DNA from: Hahella sp.
Lineage (GTDB): Bacteria; Pseudomonadota; Gammaproteobacteria; Pseudomonadales; Oleiphilaceae
Length of the DNA: 64,000 bases
Reading direction: 5' to 3'
NCBI GenBank assembly: GCA_028280065.1
Contig: JANQMN010000057.1
Span: forward strand, 1 to 64,000
In this document: positions 1 through 10,824 of the stretch, piece after piece
How positions within the stretch are numbered: the first letter of the stretch is position 1
Layout of the letters: each line of letters starts with the position of its first letter
The notes under the pieces: generated by a model
Told to the model about the DNA's origin: nothing
Database searches by the model: none
The model's input: only the letters and a program-made list of their open reading frames with translations
Made by a program: the position numbers and the translations under genes

Positions 1-24
1 ATAAAAGAAAAGAAGCAAGCTGGA

Positions 25-1557
25 TTAATGGAAAACTCCAGCGATTAGTGGCTCAGTTTTACTTTGTTGAAGTGGACCAGTTTTAAGTTGTTGTTGACAC
101 CGTAGCCGCTCTTGGTCAAGTCCCTGATGTAGAATGCTCTTGATCGCCTGATAGCGGATGTTGTTAAATCGCAGCGCACGTTCACAGGCAGCTTCCAGAC
201 GCTGGCGACTGTAACTTTGTTGTAGCCTCAAAATGCCCTGGGCGGCCCGTAAGTTATCCAAGACTTTGTCCACAAAGAGCTGTTGGATCACTTGCTGGCA
301 ATGGTGGCCAATCGCCTCCGCTTGTGTCAGACACCATTGCGGGTCGCGCATGTTGTAGGCCTGTGCTGCAGGCGGCAGATGTTCCTGCAAGGTCGAGCGT
401 TGCCCTGGCTTTTTGAGTCGAGGGTGACTGGCCACGAGTTCATGCTTGAGAAACAACTGCACCAGAGTCGGTGTGGCTCGCAACCAAAGCGTTTTGTGAA
501 TCCACTGCCAGGGGGCAGAATAGCGGCACTTCTCATAGTGCACATGGCAGTCGCCGTGCAATTTAACCTTGGCCCAACACGCCAACTCTGGGGGGCGTTC
601 TGGTAATGGTTTCAGGACATATTGCTCGACATCACTGAAGCGGGTTAACGGCTGTTCGTGGGTGGTGCCATGTCGACGATTACCTGCAGTGCTGGATACC
701 CACTCTTTGAGCTGGCGATTGGCATCGGTCAGTGAGCGAAATTCCCGCAAAGGTACAAAGTGATTCTTCACGTATTTTACGGCCGATTCTACCCGCCCTT
801 TCTTTTGCGGATCTCGCACCGGACAAGGGGAAATCAGGAACCCAAATCCCTCTGCACATTCGGCATAGGCACGCTGTGCTTGAGGATCGTAGTAGCATGC
901 CTTGGTAATTGCACACTTGGGGTTATCAATGACGACACGGATGGGCACGCCATTGAAGGCTTGGAAGGCCCGTCGATGGCAGCCTAACCATGTCGCCACC
1001 GATTGATCCGGCACAATCTCGGCGTACTGGTGTCGGCTCCAAGACAACACCATGACAAAGATCCAGGTCGAGATGAGCTCACCGGTAAACACATCGGTGA
1101 TCAAGGGGCCTTTACCAAAGTCAACCTGGGCAGAATCGCCTGGCTCACAATCAAGAATGCACGTGGGATTGGCGGCTGAATTGGCAAGGGATTGGAGATA
1201 ACGGCGTACAGAGGAATAGCTGCCTTCATACTGGTACTTTCGCACCAACGCCTGGTGGATCGTTGTACCCTGGATGCCTTGCTCCCGCCACTTTTTTACT
1301 TCTTGTTTATAGGGCTCCAGCTTTGACGCTGTTGCGTTAGTGGGCGATGGCAGTGCAAACACCGACGTTAGACTGGCAAGTTCCGGGGGTGACTGCTCTG
1401 GATCTAACCAACCCTTTTGCTCGGCGATCTGGCGTACTTGTTTGGCCTTGTTACGGCCCATTAATCCGGTTCTGGCAATAGCGCGGTCGGAGTCGCCTAA
1501 CCGCATACGAATGATGACTTGACGATACTGGTGCATCTCAAATTTCCTGTTGCTCAT
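25..1557 (-). CDS. istA: IS21-family transposase IstA
   Basis: This 510-residue protein is the DDE transposase of an IS21-type element. The N-terminus carries a helix-turn-helix region (MRLGDSDRAIARTGL), followed by an rve integrase core in which the acidic residues are visible: Asp in QVDFGKG, Asp in VVIDNPKCAI and Glu in GRVESAVKY. The C-terminal part is the long basic tail usual for IstA. I chose the ATG at 1557, which gives MSNRKFEMHQYRQ, over an upstream start at 1656 that would run into the terminal repeats. Length is normal for the family and the frame is intact, so the gene may be functional if istB is present upstream of the window. Confidence 0.9.
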   Translation of the reverse strand: MSNRKFEMHQYRQVIIRMRLGDSDRAIARTGLMGRNKAKQVRQIAEQKGWLDPEQSPPELASLTSVFALPSPTNATASKLEPYKQEVKKWREQGIQGTTIHQALVRKYQYEGSYSSVRRYLQSLANSAANPTCILDCEPGDSAQVDFGKGPLITDVFTGELISTWIFVMVLSWSRHQYAEIVPDQSVATWLGCHRRAFQAFNGVPIRVVIDNPKCAITKACYYDPQAQRAYAECAEGFGFLISPCPVRDPQKKGRVESAVKYVKNHFVPLREFRSLTDANRQLKEWVSSTAGNRRHGTTHEQPLTRFSDVEQYVLKPLPERPPELACWAKVKLHGDCHVHYEKCRYSAPWQWIHKTLWLRATPTLVQLFLKHELVASHPRLKKPGQRSTLQEHLPPAAQAYNMRDPQWCLTQAEAIGHHCQQVIQQLFVDKVLDNLRAAQGILRLQQSYSRQRLEAACERALRFNNIRYQAIKSILHQGLDQERLRCQQQLKTGPLQQSKTEPLIAGVFH

Positions 1558-1633
1558 GGTGTACTTCCGCTGGCTCAATGAAGAGCAAACCGTACACAAA
1601 GTGAGTAGAAACTTGAGGCAAAAATGAGGGTCA

Positions 1634-1782
1634 GGTGGTTCCTTTAGCCTGATCACCGGGTGGCGCCATTACTCCGATCTTGAGGTGGCTCCTTTATGCC
1701 GATCATCAGGTGGCACCATTACAGCGATCATGAAGTGGCTCCATTAGACCGATCATCGAATGGCTCCATATGGGTGATCATT
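1634..1782. repeat. Six tandem ~25-bp degenerate repeats at the IS21 end
   Basis: Six units start at 1634, 1659, 1683, 1708, 1733 and 1758. Each follows the pattern rGGTGGCnCCnTTA...CGATCAtc. IS21-type elements have repeated transposase-binding sites near their ends, but six contiguous head-to-tail copies is a long array. The units also sit upstream of istA and may include its promoter. Confidence 0.8.
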
Positions 1783-2028
1783 AACAGTCAAATTGATATT
1801 AAATAGCTCAAGCCTGTCGTAAACTTTCTGCCGTAGCTTCTCTTCTTTATAAAAATCTACCGGCCTGATATCCCTTGATGCGAGGTAATCCATCAAGGTC
1901 CGAGACCCAACACCCATAGCTTTTGGCAGTTTCGACACCAATACAAACCGAGCCCGAAACTCCTCAAGATTGACCTCCGAAATCCTGACCTGCTCCCCGC
2001 TAGCCGAACCACTTAGAACAGAGATCAT
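1753..2028 (-). pseudogene. Small ORF truncated by the IS21 insertion
   Basis: The reading frame starting MISVLSGSASGEQV encodes about 80 residues of host sequence and then runs into the IS terminal repeats, where the last ten or so residues (ending DHPYGAIR) come from IS DNA. The segment LPKAMGVGSRTLMDYLASR resembles a helix-turn-helix, and the following IRPVDFYKEEKLRQ is charged. I do not recognise the family. A fragment of a TniQ-like or other DNA-binding protein is possible but unproven. It is best read as a gene whose 3' part was removed by the element. Confidence 0.4.
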
Positions 2029-2034
2029 TGCCAA

Positions 2035-2405
2035 CTGGCGTCAGGATTACAATGAGCAATGAGCAGCGCCCCCATTCAGCACTGGGGCTGAATTTGCTGC
2101 TGAGAACCGCCACCAACCAAGAATGGTGGCCAAGAAAAACTGATTAACAAAAGGGGCTTTACTAAGCAACTAGTGGTACAGATTCTGAAGGCAGGTCATA
2201 TTGGCAACTTAATTTATCAAGCTTCACACCCAATTATTATCAAGATCAGGTACTTATTGTGGAACGTATCGATGCATCCGATGCAAAGAAAATTGAAAGC
2301 CTTAATAGAAGAGGGTATTCAGGATATGAAGGCTGGTAGAGTAAAAATAGCAAAGAGCTTTTCCAAGATATTTCAAATAAAAATAAACGAACAAATAAAT
2401 ATGTA
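2035..2405. other. Non-coding gap between IS-truncated ORF and the defence cassette
   Basis: I see no convincing gene here. A plus-strand frame of 93 codons from 2173 overlaps the end of the HEPN gene and has no recognisable motif or good ribosome site. The stretch is AT-rich like the cassette to its right. Confidence 0.4.
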
Positions 2406-3092
2406 CTATGCAGTATTTTTGTATGTTCCTTTTACAAGAGCGCTGACAATTTGATCTTTAATTCCTTTAACGACCTTTAATGCGGCATCCTCGAAATCAT
2501 CAAACTTTTTTTGATTAAGACCTTTCTTCCATTTTCCATGCGCAATGTTATTCCGATAATTAAGAATTTGATCTATTTCATTCATAAATTCATCAAAAGC
2601 AGAATAATTTAATCCTAGACGGAACAGGTTTTTTCGGATCACTCGGGGCTTTAAATTCGATTCGGTATCTATCACAGAATCTGAAATAACCGCAGATCGT
2701 TGTTTGAAATTATTTAACTCTCGAAGAAATACCTGCTCCCGTCCAAATATTCTTAAATTTGGCTCGTCTTGTAAATCAGCAGGAAATTCCTTACATTTTT
2801 TATCAGGGTGACGAAGATCATGAAACATATCAGCTAATGCCGCAGCTGCAGTAGCATCATTAACTTCACTACATTTTAATCCTTCTGAGTTTATTGCACT
2901 CACATAGACCTGAAGAGATAATTTAAAGAATCCTTCAAAGTGCGCATAAAGCATCAAAATTAATACACGGTTAAAACGCTCCCTCTCTTCATCTACCTCA
3001 ATTGATGCCCCTATGTTTTTAAAAAAAGTTAATTCCTCAAGACGCCAAGTTAGATCATACTCAAGCTGTTCTTCATACTCACTAACTTCCAT
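2406..3092 (-). CDS. HEPN-domain putative RNase (MAE_28990/MAE_18760-like)
   Basis: The predicted 228-residue protein is mostly helical and ends with the HEPN ribonuclease signature R-x4-H, seen as RNNIAH at residues 180-185. An N-terminal helix with LILMLYAHFEGFFK (45-58) is typical of the MAE_28990/MAE_18760 type of HEPN proteins. Such proteins are metal-independent RNases used as toxins and defence effectors. The ATG at 3092 has GAGGTG just upstream and overlaps the DUF262 stop codon by 11 bases, so the two are probably translationally coupled. It is the last gene of the methyltransferase-DUF262-HEPN operon. RNase activity is inferred from the motif only. Confidence 0.75.
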   Translation of the reverse strand: MEVSEYEEQLEYDLTWRLEELTFFKNIGASIEVDEERERFNRVLILMLYAHFEGFFKLSLQVYVSAINSEGLKCSEVNDATAAAALADMFHDLRHPDKKCKEFPADLQDEPNLRIFGREQVFLRELNNFKQRSAVISDSVIDTESNLKPRVIRKNLFRLGLNYSAFDEFMNEIDQILNYRNNIAHGKWKKGLNQKKFDDFEDAALKVVKGIKDQIVSALVKGTYKNTA

Positions 3093-4233
3093 ACACACCT
3101 CTAACAGCATCCTCAACAAAACTTATTCTTTTCTTAAGTGGTCCAGGTGAGTTTTTTCCACCTCCTTTGGTAGCATTAATAAACTCATCATTACACTTAA
3201 CCTCAAACAGCGCTTTTTTCAACTTATCTATCTTATCAGCATCAGTAAGATCAATTTGTTCTAGATGTTCTTGCAAGCCAACAGTAAATGCTTCGAAGTG
3301 GTACACCAAAAAGCCTTTATTGAGAGCATCTTTGTTAGTATTAATACTTCCAAAAGCATTTTCCCCTAAGGTATATTTGAGTACAGAAAAAGTTTTGTTA
3401 AAATCGTGTCCCTGACTAATAAAATCAAACTCAATATCAGATTCAGGATCTGATACTTTTTCCATATATTCGGTTAAGAAGTCACGTATATCGTGGACAA
3501 ATTCATCTCTTGCATTTTTAAATGTAAAGAGACGCAGTATTAGCTCCTCATCGTATGCACCATGCAAGTTTTTATCGCTAATATTTTTTCTGACAAGATC
3601 AACAAAATCTGGTTTTTTTGCTAAGTCTTTTATGAAGTCATTAAATTTTGGATCCAATAGTCGAATTGTACAGTTTCTTAGTTGCTGATCCGTAAGCAAC
3701 TCACCGCCTGTATTCAATCTTTTAAACATGTGATACTTGAATTTAGGGTCACTTCCACGACGAATAACTTCTACTCGAACAAAAGATCTCTTTAACCTAA
3801 TTTGCAGCGCAACTCCTAAGTCATCCCAGGTTTTTCCATTTAGCTCTTCAACAATATCGCAATCAACGAGTACTAATTTATTCCCAAGATCAATGGGAGG
3901 ATCAAAATGCTCAGCCGTTAGAGCCCCCCTAAAGTGTAAATATGACGAAATTCGTTGCAAACCATCTATTAAAAGGTATTTTCCGTCGTCATCCTCAATG
4001 ACATATATAGGCGGTACTGGCATTTCAAGAAGTAAAGACTCTATAAACCTTGATCTAGCACCTTCGGACCATTGGAAAAGCCTCTGGTAATCAGGAGATA
4101 TATCCAACTCTCCATTTACCTGCATGTCGAGAAGTTCGTTAAAAGATAGATCTAAGCTTTGCGTATTAACGCTTGTTAAGTGCTCATCTATAGCACTGGT
4201 AAGTTGTGTTGGGGTTACCTCTACAGTAGTCAT
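3082..4233 (-). CDS. DUF262 (ParB/Srx-like NTPase) domain protein
   Basis: The 383-residue product has the DUF262 signatures: PDYQRLFQW at 47-55 and DGLQR at 90-94 (the usual form is DGQQR), followed by the helical C-terminal half. DUF262 proteins resemble ParB/sulfiredoxin folds, and in the phosphorothioate restriction enzyme SspE this domain hydrolyses nucleotide and senses DNA modification. There is no HNH or DUF1524 tail here, so nuclease activity must come from a partner, presumably the overlapping HEPN gene. I chose the ATG at 4233 instead of a TTG at 4257 because the latter overlaps the methyltransferase stop and AGGGA lies 11 bases before the ATG. The gap to the methyltransferase gene is then 10 bases. 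Confidence 0.85.
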   Translation of the reverse strand: MTTVEVTPTQLTSAIDEHLTSVNTQSLDLSFNELLDMQVNGELDISPDYQRLFQWSEGARSRFIESLLLEMPVPPIYVIEDDDGKYLLIDGLQRISSYLHFRGALTAEHFDPPIDLGNKLVLVDCDIVEELNGKTWDDLGVALQIRLKRSFVRVEVIRRGSDPKFKYHMFKRLNTGGELLTDQQLRNCTIRLLDPKFNDFIKDLAKKPDFVDLVRKNISDKNLHGAYDEELILRLFTFKNARDEFVHDIRDFLTEYMEKVSDPESDIEFDFISQGHDFNKTFSVLKYTLGENAFGSINTNKDALNKGFLVYHFEAFTVGLQEHLEQIDLTDADKIDKLKKALFEVKCNDEFINATKGGGKNSPGPLKKRISFVEDAVRGVYGS

Positions 4234-4243
4234 AATAAAATCC

Positions 4244-5560
4244 CTAATTCCTTTCAAGAAATACTACAGTTTCTTTGTTTTTCTTATTTGGGCGGTATTT
4301 AGTTGTACCTTTGTTGAGTCTGCTCATATCTTGCCGTACAACAAAATCATTTACTCTAGAAGTTTTCAAGCCAACAGACTCTCCCATTTCACCTACTATT
4401 TTTGGTAGATCATTTAGCAACTCTTTGTAATACGATGTTTGTACTACTATTGCAGCTGCTCCTGAGGGTTTTAAGACCCGTTCTATTTCTGACAAAGAAG
4501 AATAGAGAGAATCAAAATATTGAATATGGTTTTTGTAATAATAACTTTTTGAAGCCCGTGACGTGTGATGATATAAACGACGAAGAAAAATTGTACATTC
4601 ATCCCCCCAAAGATCAGATGCCTCTATATTTTTTTTTGATACTGTAGCATTACCCATTAATGAACGTCGTAGTTCTTCAAAAGAATCGTCATTCCCAAAA
4701 CCCAATACAGCCAGCTCGGGTCGTGTTTTCACTGCATAGTCAATTCGAGTGCAGTAGGGAGGTGAAGTTAATACAAAGTCGATATGATCATCTGGTAAAG
4801 GTAGAGCTTCAGAAGAAGAGACGTTCAGCTCAGGTATGTTCGCAGACGGGAAGTCTAGAAATTCATTATTTGAATTAGATTCTTCACATATGAGCTGGAC
4901 TTCAACACTAAATGCATCATAGATAGCTTTATCGTTAGGCCTAAGCCTATTTTTTTTACAAGATGGTGTTTTTATCCAGGTAGGATTTGAGCCTCGAAAC
5001 TTTACTAAGAGTTTTCTTATAACTCTAAATAGAGCCACATAAAATACAGCAGCAATTGAAGACACCTCTGAACTAATATTTCTATCTTTTAATAATCTAT
5101 ATGGACCTGGTATTAAGACCCTCTGTATCGCTTTTTCAAGTCCTCTTAAAGTTCCAGCAGATGACGGTTGAAACCAAATTTTAAGTGGATCTATTTCGTC
5201 ACTTTTGGGTAGAGCCAGGCTTTTTTTTGATAAATCAATCAGCTCTAAACATAACGGCTGAATACTCTTTAAATTGTTCTGCCCAATTAAACTTGATTTT
5301 GCAACAATAACCATAACTGGGTTTAGATCAAAACCGGTGGAATTGTACCCTAACATTGATGCAACAGTAGTAGTTGTGCCCCCACCATTCCATGGATCAA
5401 GCACAACAGAGTTTTCTGGCAAAACTACTGTCTCAATTATTTTTTGTGCAAAAAGGGAAGAGTAACCAGCATAGTACGGATACAAATTACCTGGCTGAGG
5501 ACTAGATCCTGATTTACGTTTCGGATTAATCACTTCTACAGAATCAATTCTCAAGTTCAC
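4244..5560 (-). CDS. Site-specific DNA methyltransferase (amino-methyl, TSPPY type)
   Basis: The 438-residue protein is an AdoMet-dependent DNA amino-methyltransferase. DPWNGGGTTT at 55-64 is the AdoMet-binding motif I, and TSPPY at 265-269 is catalytic motif IV, which fits N4-cytosine or N6-adenine methylation. Motif I precedes IV with about 200 residues between, a long spacer that may hold the target recognition domain. The start is GTG at 5560 with a weak ribosome site. It is the first gene of a three-gene operon with the DUF262 and HEPN genes, so it probably marks self DNA for that system. No classical restriction endonuclease gene is adjacent. The coding region is AT-rich compared with gyrB next door, which suggests transfer. 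Confidence 0.85.
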   Translation of the reverse strand: MNLRIDSVEVINPKRKSGSSPQPGNLYPYYAGYSSLFAQKIIETVVLPENSVVLDPWNGGGTTTTVASMLGYNSTGFDLNPVMVIVAKSSLIGQNNLKSIQPLCLELIDLSKKSLALPKSDEIDPLKIWFQPSSAGTLRGLEKAIQRVLIPGPYRLLKDRNISSEVSSIAAVFYVALFRVIRKLLVKFRGSNPTWIKTPSCKKNRLRPNDKAIYDAFSVEVQLICEESNSNNEFLDFPSANIPELNVSSSEALPLPDDHIDFVLTSPPYCTRIDYAVKTRPELAVLGFGNDDSFEELRRSLMGNATVSKKNIEASDLWGDECTIFLRRLYHHTSRASKSYYYKNHIQYFDSLYSSLSEIERVLKPSGAAAIVVQTSYYKELLNDLPKIVGEMGESVGLKTSRVNDFVVRQDMSRLNKGTTKYRPNKKNKETVVFLERN

Positions 5561-5611
5561 TTTTCATCACTTACTTATTTATTTGCCTATCAAAAACTAT
5601 AAAAGTTAAAG

Positions 5612-5630
5612 GATTCTAAGTTATAGAATC
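5612..5630. promoter_or_regulatory. Operator-like palindrome upstream of the methyltransferase operon
   Basis: GATTCTA and TAGAATC form perfect 7-bp arms around a 5-base centre, about 50 bases upstream of the methyltransferase start. On the minus strand the centre includes TATAAC, a -10-like hexamer. A palindrome over a promoter in front of a modification gene suggests autoregulation or a controller-type site. No regulator gene is visible in the cassette. Confidence 0.4.
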
Positions 5631-5693
5631 AGCTTACCTAGATAACTTTATTAATTGATCTAATCACATACGTTTATTGTGTTTCTCAGTTAT

Positions 5694-5729
5694 GAGACCG
5701 CGTTTCACGCTAATGAGACGCGGTTTCTC
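5694..5729 (-). terminator. Imperfect hairpin downstream of gyrB
   Basis: ACCGCGT and ACGCGGT form a 7-bp stem extended by GAGA/TCTC-type flanks, 30 bases beyond the gyrB stop. There is no clear T-run on the gyrB strand, so rho-independent termination is uncertain. The motif ATGAGA recurs three times at about 20-base spacing through this gap. Confidence 0.3.
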
Positions 5730-5758
5730 GGTTGATGAGATACCACAGTTATATAAAA

Positions 5759-8191
<2,433 letters not shown>

Positions 8192-9331
8192 CTAGCCTCT
8201 TTCATTTGCTGGCGTAATCTGACCATGTTCCACGTGGAACATTTGCACTTCAAAATCTTCATTGACTGTACTTGCTAAATTTCTTGCGTTATCGGCATCC
8301 AAAACCGTAACAAGCGCCTGCGCTTTGTTCTTTAATATTTCCTTAAGCAGAAATACCTGACTACCCATGTCCAGCTCCGCACCGATATCGTCTATCAAAA
8401 CTGTACACTGCTGATCCGTCTTTTTCTTCAATATGGTTAATTGCGCTACCAATAGGGTTGTGATTAACGCCTTTAACTGGCCTCTTGATAAGACTTCTGT
8501 CACAGGTTTTTCGCTAAATTTAAATTGCAGCTCAGCCTTCTGCGGGCCGATAGTTGAATAGCCATATCGATAATCGGTTTCATAACAATTGGCGAGTTGC
8601 TCTTCTAAACCGGTTTTTAACTTCCAACCTTTTTCATAATGAAATTCGATCTGGCGGAGTATACCAATGGTTTCAGCATTTCCGTTTTTGGTAAAATCAG
8701 AGCACTCCAATAAACTCCTAAAGGTGTCGATTAGGACATCAGAATAATGCTTCCGGTAAGCAGATACTTTTTCGGAAAGTTCGGAAAACTGATTATCCCA
8801 GCTGCTCAATTCGAAACGGTTAATAGTAGCATTTTTTAGAATTTTGTTCCTTTGGTTTAATACACGGCGCCACTGTTGCCATACGCGCTTATATTCATGT
8901 TCCACGTGGAACACTCCCCAATCCAAAAATCGACGTCTTTCCTTCGGTCCTCCGGTTAACAGGTCAAATGTTTGCGGCGTGATTAACAGCACTGGCAAGG
9001 TCGACGCAAGTTCGGAAAGTGACCGAACTGCTTCCCCATTTTTCTTAATTAGTGTGGTATGACTATCGCCATTTCGACTAAAACCGACTTTATCGTCAGC
9101 GGCATTGGAGAGTTGAGCAAAGCAGATAAAATCCGATTTGCCATAATTGACGAGATTATCAAGGTTTTTGGAACGAAAGGAATTACCTCGGCCCAGCAAA
9201 TATACCGCTTCTAATAAGCTGGTTTTTCCACTGCCATTCAGACCATGAAAAATAGAACATTGAGATTGGAAGACGATCTCGACATTTTCGAGATTTCGCA
9301 GACGATCTATACGGAGAATTCCAAGTGACAT
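8192..9331 (-). CDS. recF: DNA replication and repair protein RecF
   Basis: RecF is the SMC-like ATPase that loads RecA at gaps together with RecO and RecR. Walker A is visible as GLNGSGKTS near residue 35, the ABC signature as VLSRGQLKAL, and Walker B as CTVLIDDIGAELD. The ATG at 9331 gives MSLGILRIDRLRN, but a TTG three codons upstream has AGG at better spacing (6 bases), so the start is open between the two. The gene holds two parS palindromes, each translated as FHVEH, one near the middle and one near the C-terminus. A gene for an AarF-type kinase separates it from dnaN. Confidence 0.96.
   Translation of the reverse strand: MSLGILRIDRLRNLENVEIVFQSQCSIFHGLNGSGKTSLLEAVYLLGRGNSFRSKNLDNLVNYGKSDFICFAQLSNAADDKVGFSRNGDSHTTLIKKNGEAVRSLSELASTLPVLLITPQTFDLLTGGPKERRRFLDWGVFHVEHEYKRVWQQWRRVLNQRNKILKNATINRFELSSWDNQFSELSEKVSAYRKHYSDVLIDTFRSLLECSDFTKNGNAETIGILRQIEFHYEKGWKLKTGLEEQLANCYETDYRYGYSTIGPQKAELQFKFSEKPVTEVLSRGQLKALITTLLVAQLTILKKKTDQQCTVLIDDIGAELDMGSQVFLLKEILKNKAQALVTVLDADNARNLASTVNEDFEVQMFHVEHGQITPANERG
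8226..8241. promoter_or_regulatory. parS centromere site 1 (inside recF 3' end)
   Basis: TGTTCCACGTGGAACA is a perfect 16-bp palindrome that matches the parS sequence bound by chromosomal ParB (known forms TGTTTCACGTGAAACA and TGTTCCACGTGGAAC-). It is the natural binding site for the ParB encoded at 23395-24264. Confidence 0.93.
8898..8913. promoter_or_regulatory. parS centromere site 2 (inside recF)
   Basis: A second identical TGTTCCACGTGGAACA, 672 bases from the first and also within recF. Both copies are read in the same frame, so both encode the peptide FHVEH. Confidence 0.93.
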
Positions 9332-9465
9332 TAACCGCAATATTCGCCTGGTTAAGGTTAGTGTTAGAGAGGTTCGCAGGCTGGATCATATAGTTAACAA
9401 ATCCAACAATTGACAGATTTTAACAGCTAAGATGAAAAGACCCAACAAGGTTAATTGCCGGTCAG
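9332..9465. other. Gap between aarF-like gene and recF
   Basis: This 134-base gap shows no clear gene. It is long enough to hold a separate recF promoter, but I could not identify one with confidence. Confidence 0.3.
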
Positions 9466-10743
9466 TTACTGCAACATCCCCAACCGCTCATCCATAAACA
9501 TATCTAACTCCGGCGCCAAAATATGGACATAGCGGTCGAAATATAAAAACTGTTTCAATAGCAGGGCGAATTCTCTAGGGAAATGTAATCCGTGTTCTTC
9601 GCCGATTCGCACTAGATCCATCAGAATATTGTTAATATCTTCATCGTCACCGGATTGATCGTAGTACACAGCGCTATCGGGAACCATGGCATCCATTTTT
9701 CCATAGACCTTTTCAATATCCCGGCTAAGCGCTTTAATATCCACCTGGGTTTTAGTAATTCCAATTCGCGCCATTGCTGAGGCCATGCCATCGAAATTAC
9801 CCATCATAATGGCAGTGATGAAATCCGAAACGGCTTCCCAGGTGCCGGCACCGATACGCCCGACAATGCCAAAATCGATAAAGCCGACGCGGCCGTCTTT
9901 CAACACCATCAAATTTCCTGCGTGAACATCGGCATGGAAGAATTCGCATTGGGTCAGGGAAGCAAACCAGGTATTCATCGCGGTGATGAGTGTTTTCTCC
10001 GGATCGTCACAGTAAGTCCTAATGGTTTCCAAATCCGTTAAAGGAACGCCATAGAATCGCTCCATAGTGAGAATCCGCATCGTTGAAGCCTGATCGTAGA
10101 CTTTCGGTACTACCGCCAAATCGTTGTTGGTACGGTCAAGAAACTTTTGGAAATCCTTCAGGTTCTTCGCTTCCTGATAAAAGTCACATTCTTCCATCAT
10201 GGTACGTTGAATTTCTTCAACGATGCCGGAGAGCGAAGTCCAGGATAACTTGGGTGCGATGGTCTCTAAGGTTCTCGCTGCGAGATACAGAAAGTTTAGA
10301 TCGGTCAGTAGTACATTACGGACGCCGGGCTTTTGGACCTTGATAACAACATCTTCGCCGGTTACCAATGTGGCGGCATGTACCTGTGCGATCGATGCCG
10401 ACGCCAGGGGATTAGGATCGATATGCTTGTAAACGGCGTGCAACGGTTCATCAAACTCGGCACGGAGAATTCGCTCGATTTGATAGTAAGGCAGCGGCTT
10501 GGTTTTATCTAAGCAAAGTTGGAATTCTTCGACATACTCCGGCGGAAAAAACGTCGGTGAGGAGGCAATAAACTGGCCCAGCTTAATATAAGTTGCGCCC
10601 AATTCCTCAAAGGTTTTACGCAACACATTTGGTATCGGCGGCCGATCGCCCAACAACCATCCAGCCCCGGCCCGGGATACAACACGTGCAGTTTGGCCGA
10701 TTCGAAGTGCTCCCTTTAAGGTATTTGTGACTTTTCCGATCAT
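9466..10743 (-). CDS. AarF/ABC1/UbiB-family atypical kinase
   Basis: The protein belongs to the ABC1/AarF/UbiB family of atypical kinases/ATPases involved in ubiquinone biosynthesis or isoprenoid lipid handling. Visible family motifs are KLGQFIASSPTFFPPEYVEEF (the KxGQ motif region), ASASIAQVHAA (the Ala-rich loop), VVIKVQKPGV with the nucleotide-binding Lys, EECDFYQEAKN, HADVHAGNLMV (catalytic loop) and GFIDFGIVGRIG (metal-binding Asp). The ATG at 10743 (MIGKVTNTLKG) starts 425 residues; an upstream start at 10785 is less likely. The gene lacks the C-terminal membrane helices usual in UbiB, so it may be a paralogue and not the ubiquinone enzyme itself. Its place between dnaN and recF is unusual. 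Confidence 0.88.
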   Translation of the reverse strand: MIGKVTNTLKGALRIGQTARVVSRAGAGWLLGDRPPIPNVLRKTFEELGATYIKLGQFIASSPTFFPPEYVEEFQLCLDKTKPLPYYQIERILRAEFDEPLHAVYKHIDPNPLASASIAQVHAATLVTGEDVVIKVQKPGVRNVLLTDLNFLYLAARTLETIAPKLSWTSLSGIVEEIQRTMMEECDFYQEAKNLKDFQKFLDRTNNDLAVVPKVYDQASTMRILTMERFYGVPLTDLETIRTYCDDPEKTLITAMNTWFASLTQCEFFHADVHAGNLMVLKDGRVGFIDFGIVGRIGAGTWEAVSDFITAIMMGNFDGMASAMARIGITKTQVDIKALSRDIEKVYGKMDAMVPDSAVYYDQSGDDEDINNILMDLVRIGEEHGLHFPREFALLLKQFLYFDRYVHILAPELDMFMDERLGMLQ

Positions 10744-10824
10744 GGTAATGGTTCCATTCTCCGCAGAGCGCAATGAAGCTGGCAAACTAGCAAAATTAAT
10801 TAGTGGATACCTACTAGACTAGGA

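Larger units (their letters stand above)
1..1782 (-). mobile_element. IS21-family insertion sequence, one end plus istA (other end outside window)
   Basis: The istA transposase gene and a set of six degenerate repeats of about 25 bp form the istA-side end of an IS21-type element. IS21 elements normally carry istA followed by istB; istB would lie beyond base 1 and is not in this window. The outer boundary is probably near 1780, where the repeats stop and an unrelated small ORF begins. The target duplication cannot be tested because the second end is missing. Confidence 0.8.

Noticed and set aside
2173-2454. 93-codon plus-strand frame between the IS21 end and the HEPN gene
   Set aside because: It overlaps the HEPN gene's 3' end on the other strand, has no good ribosome site and no recognisable motif.
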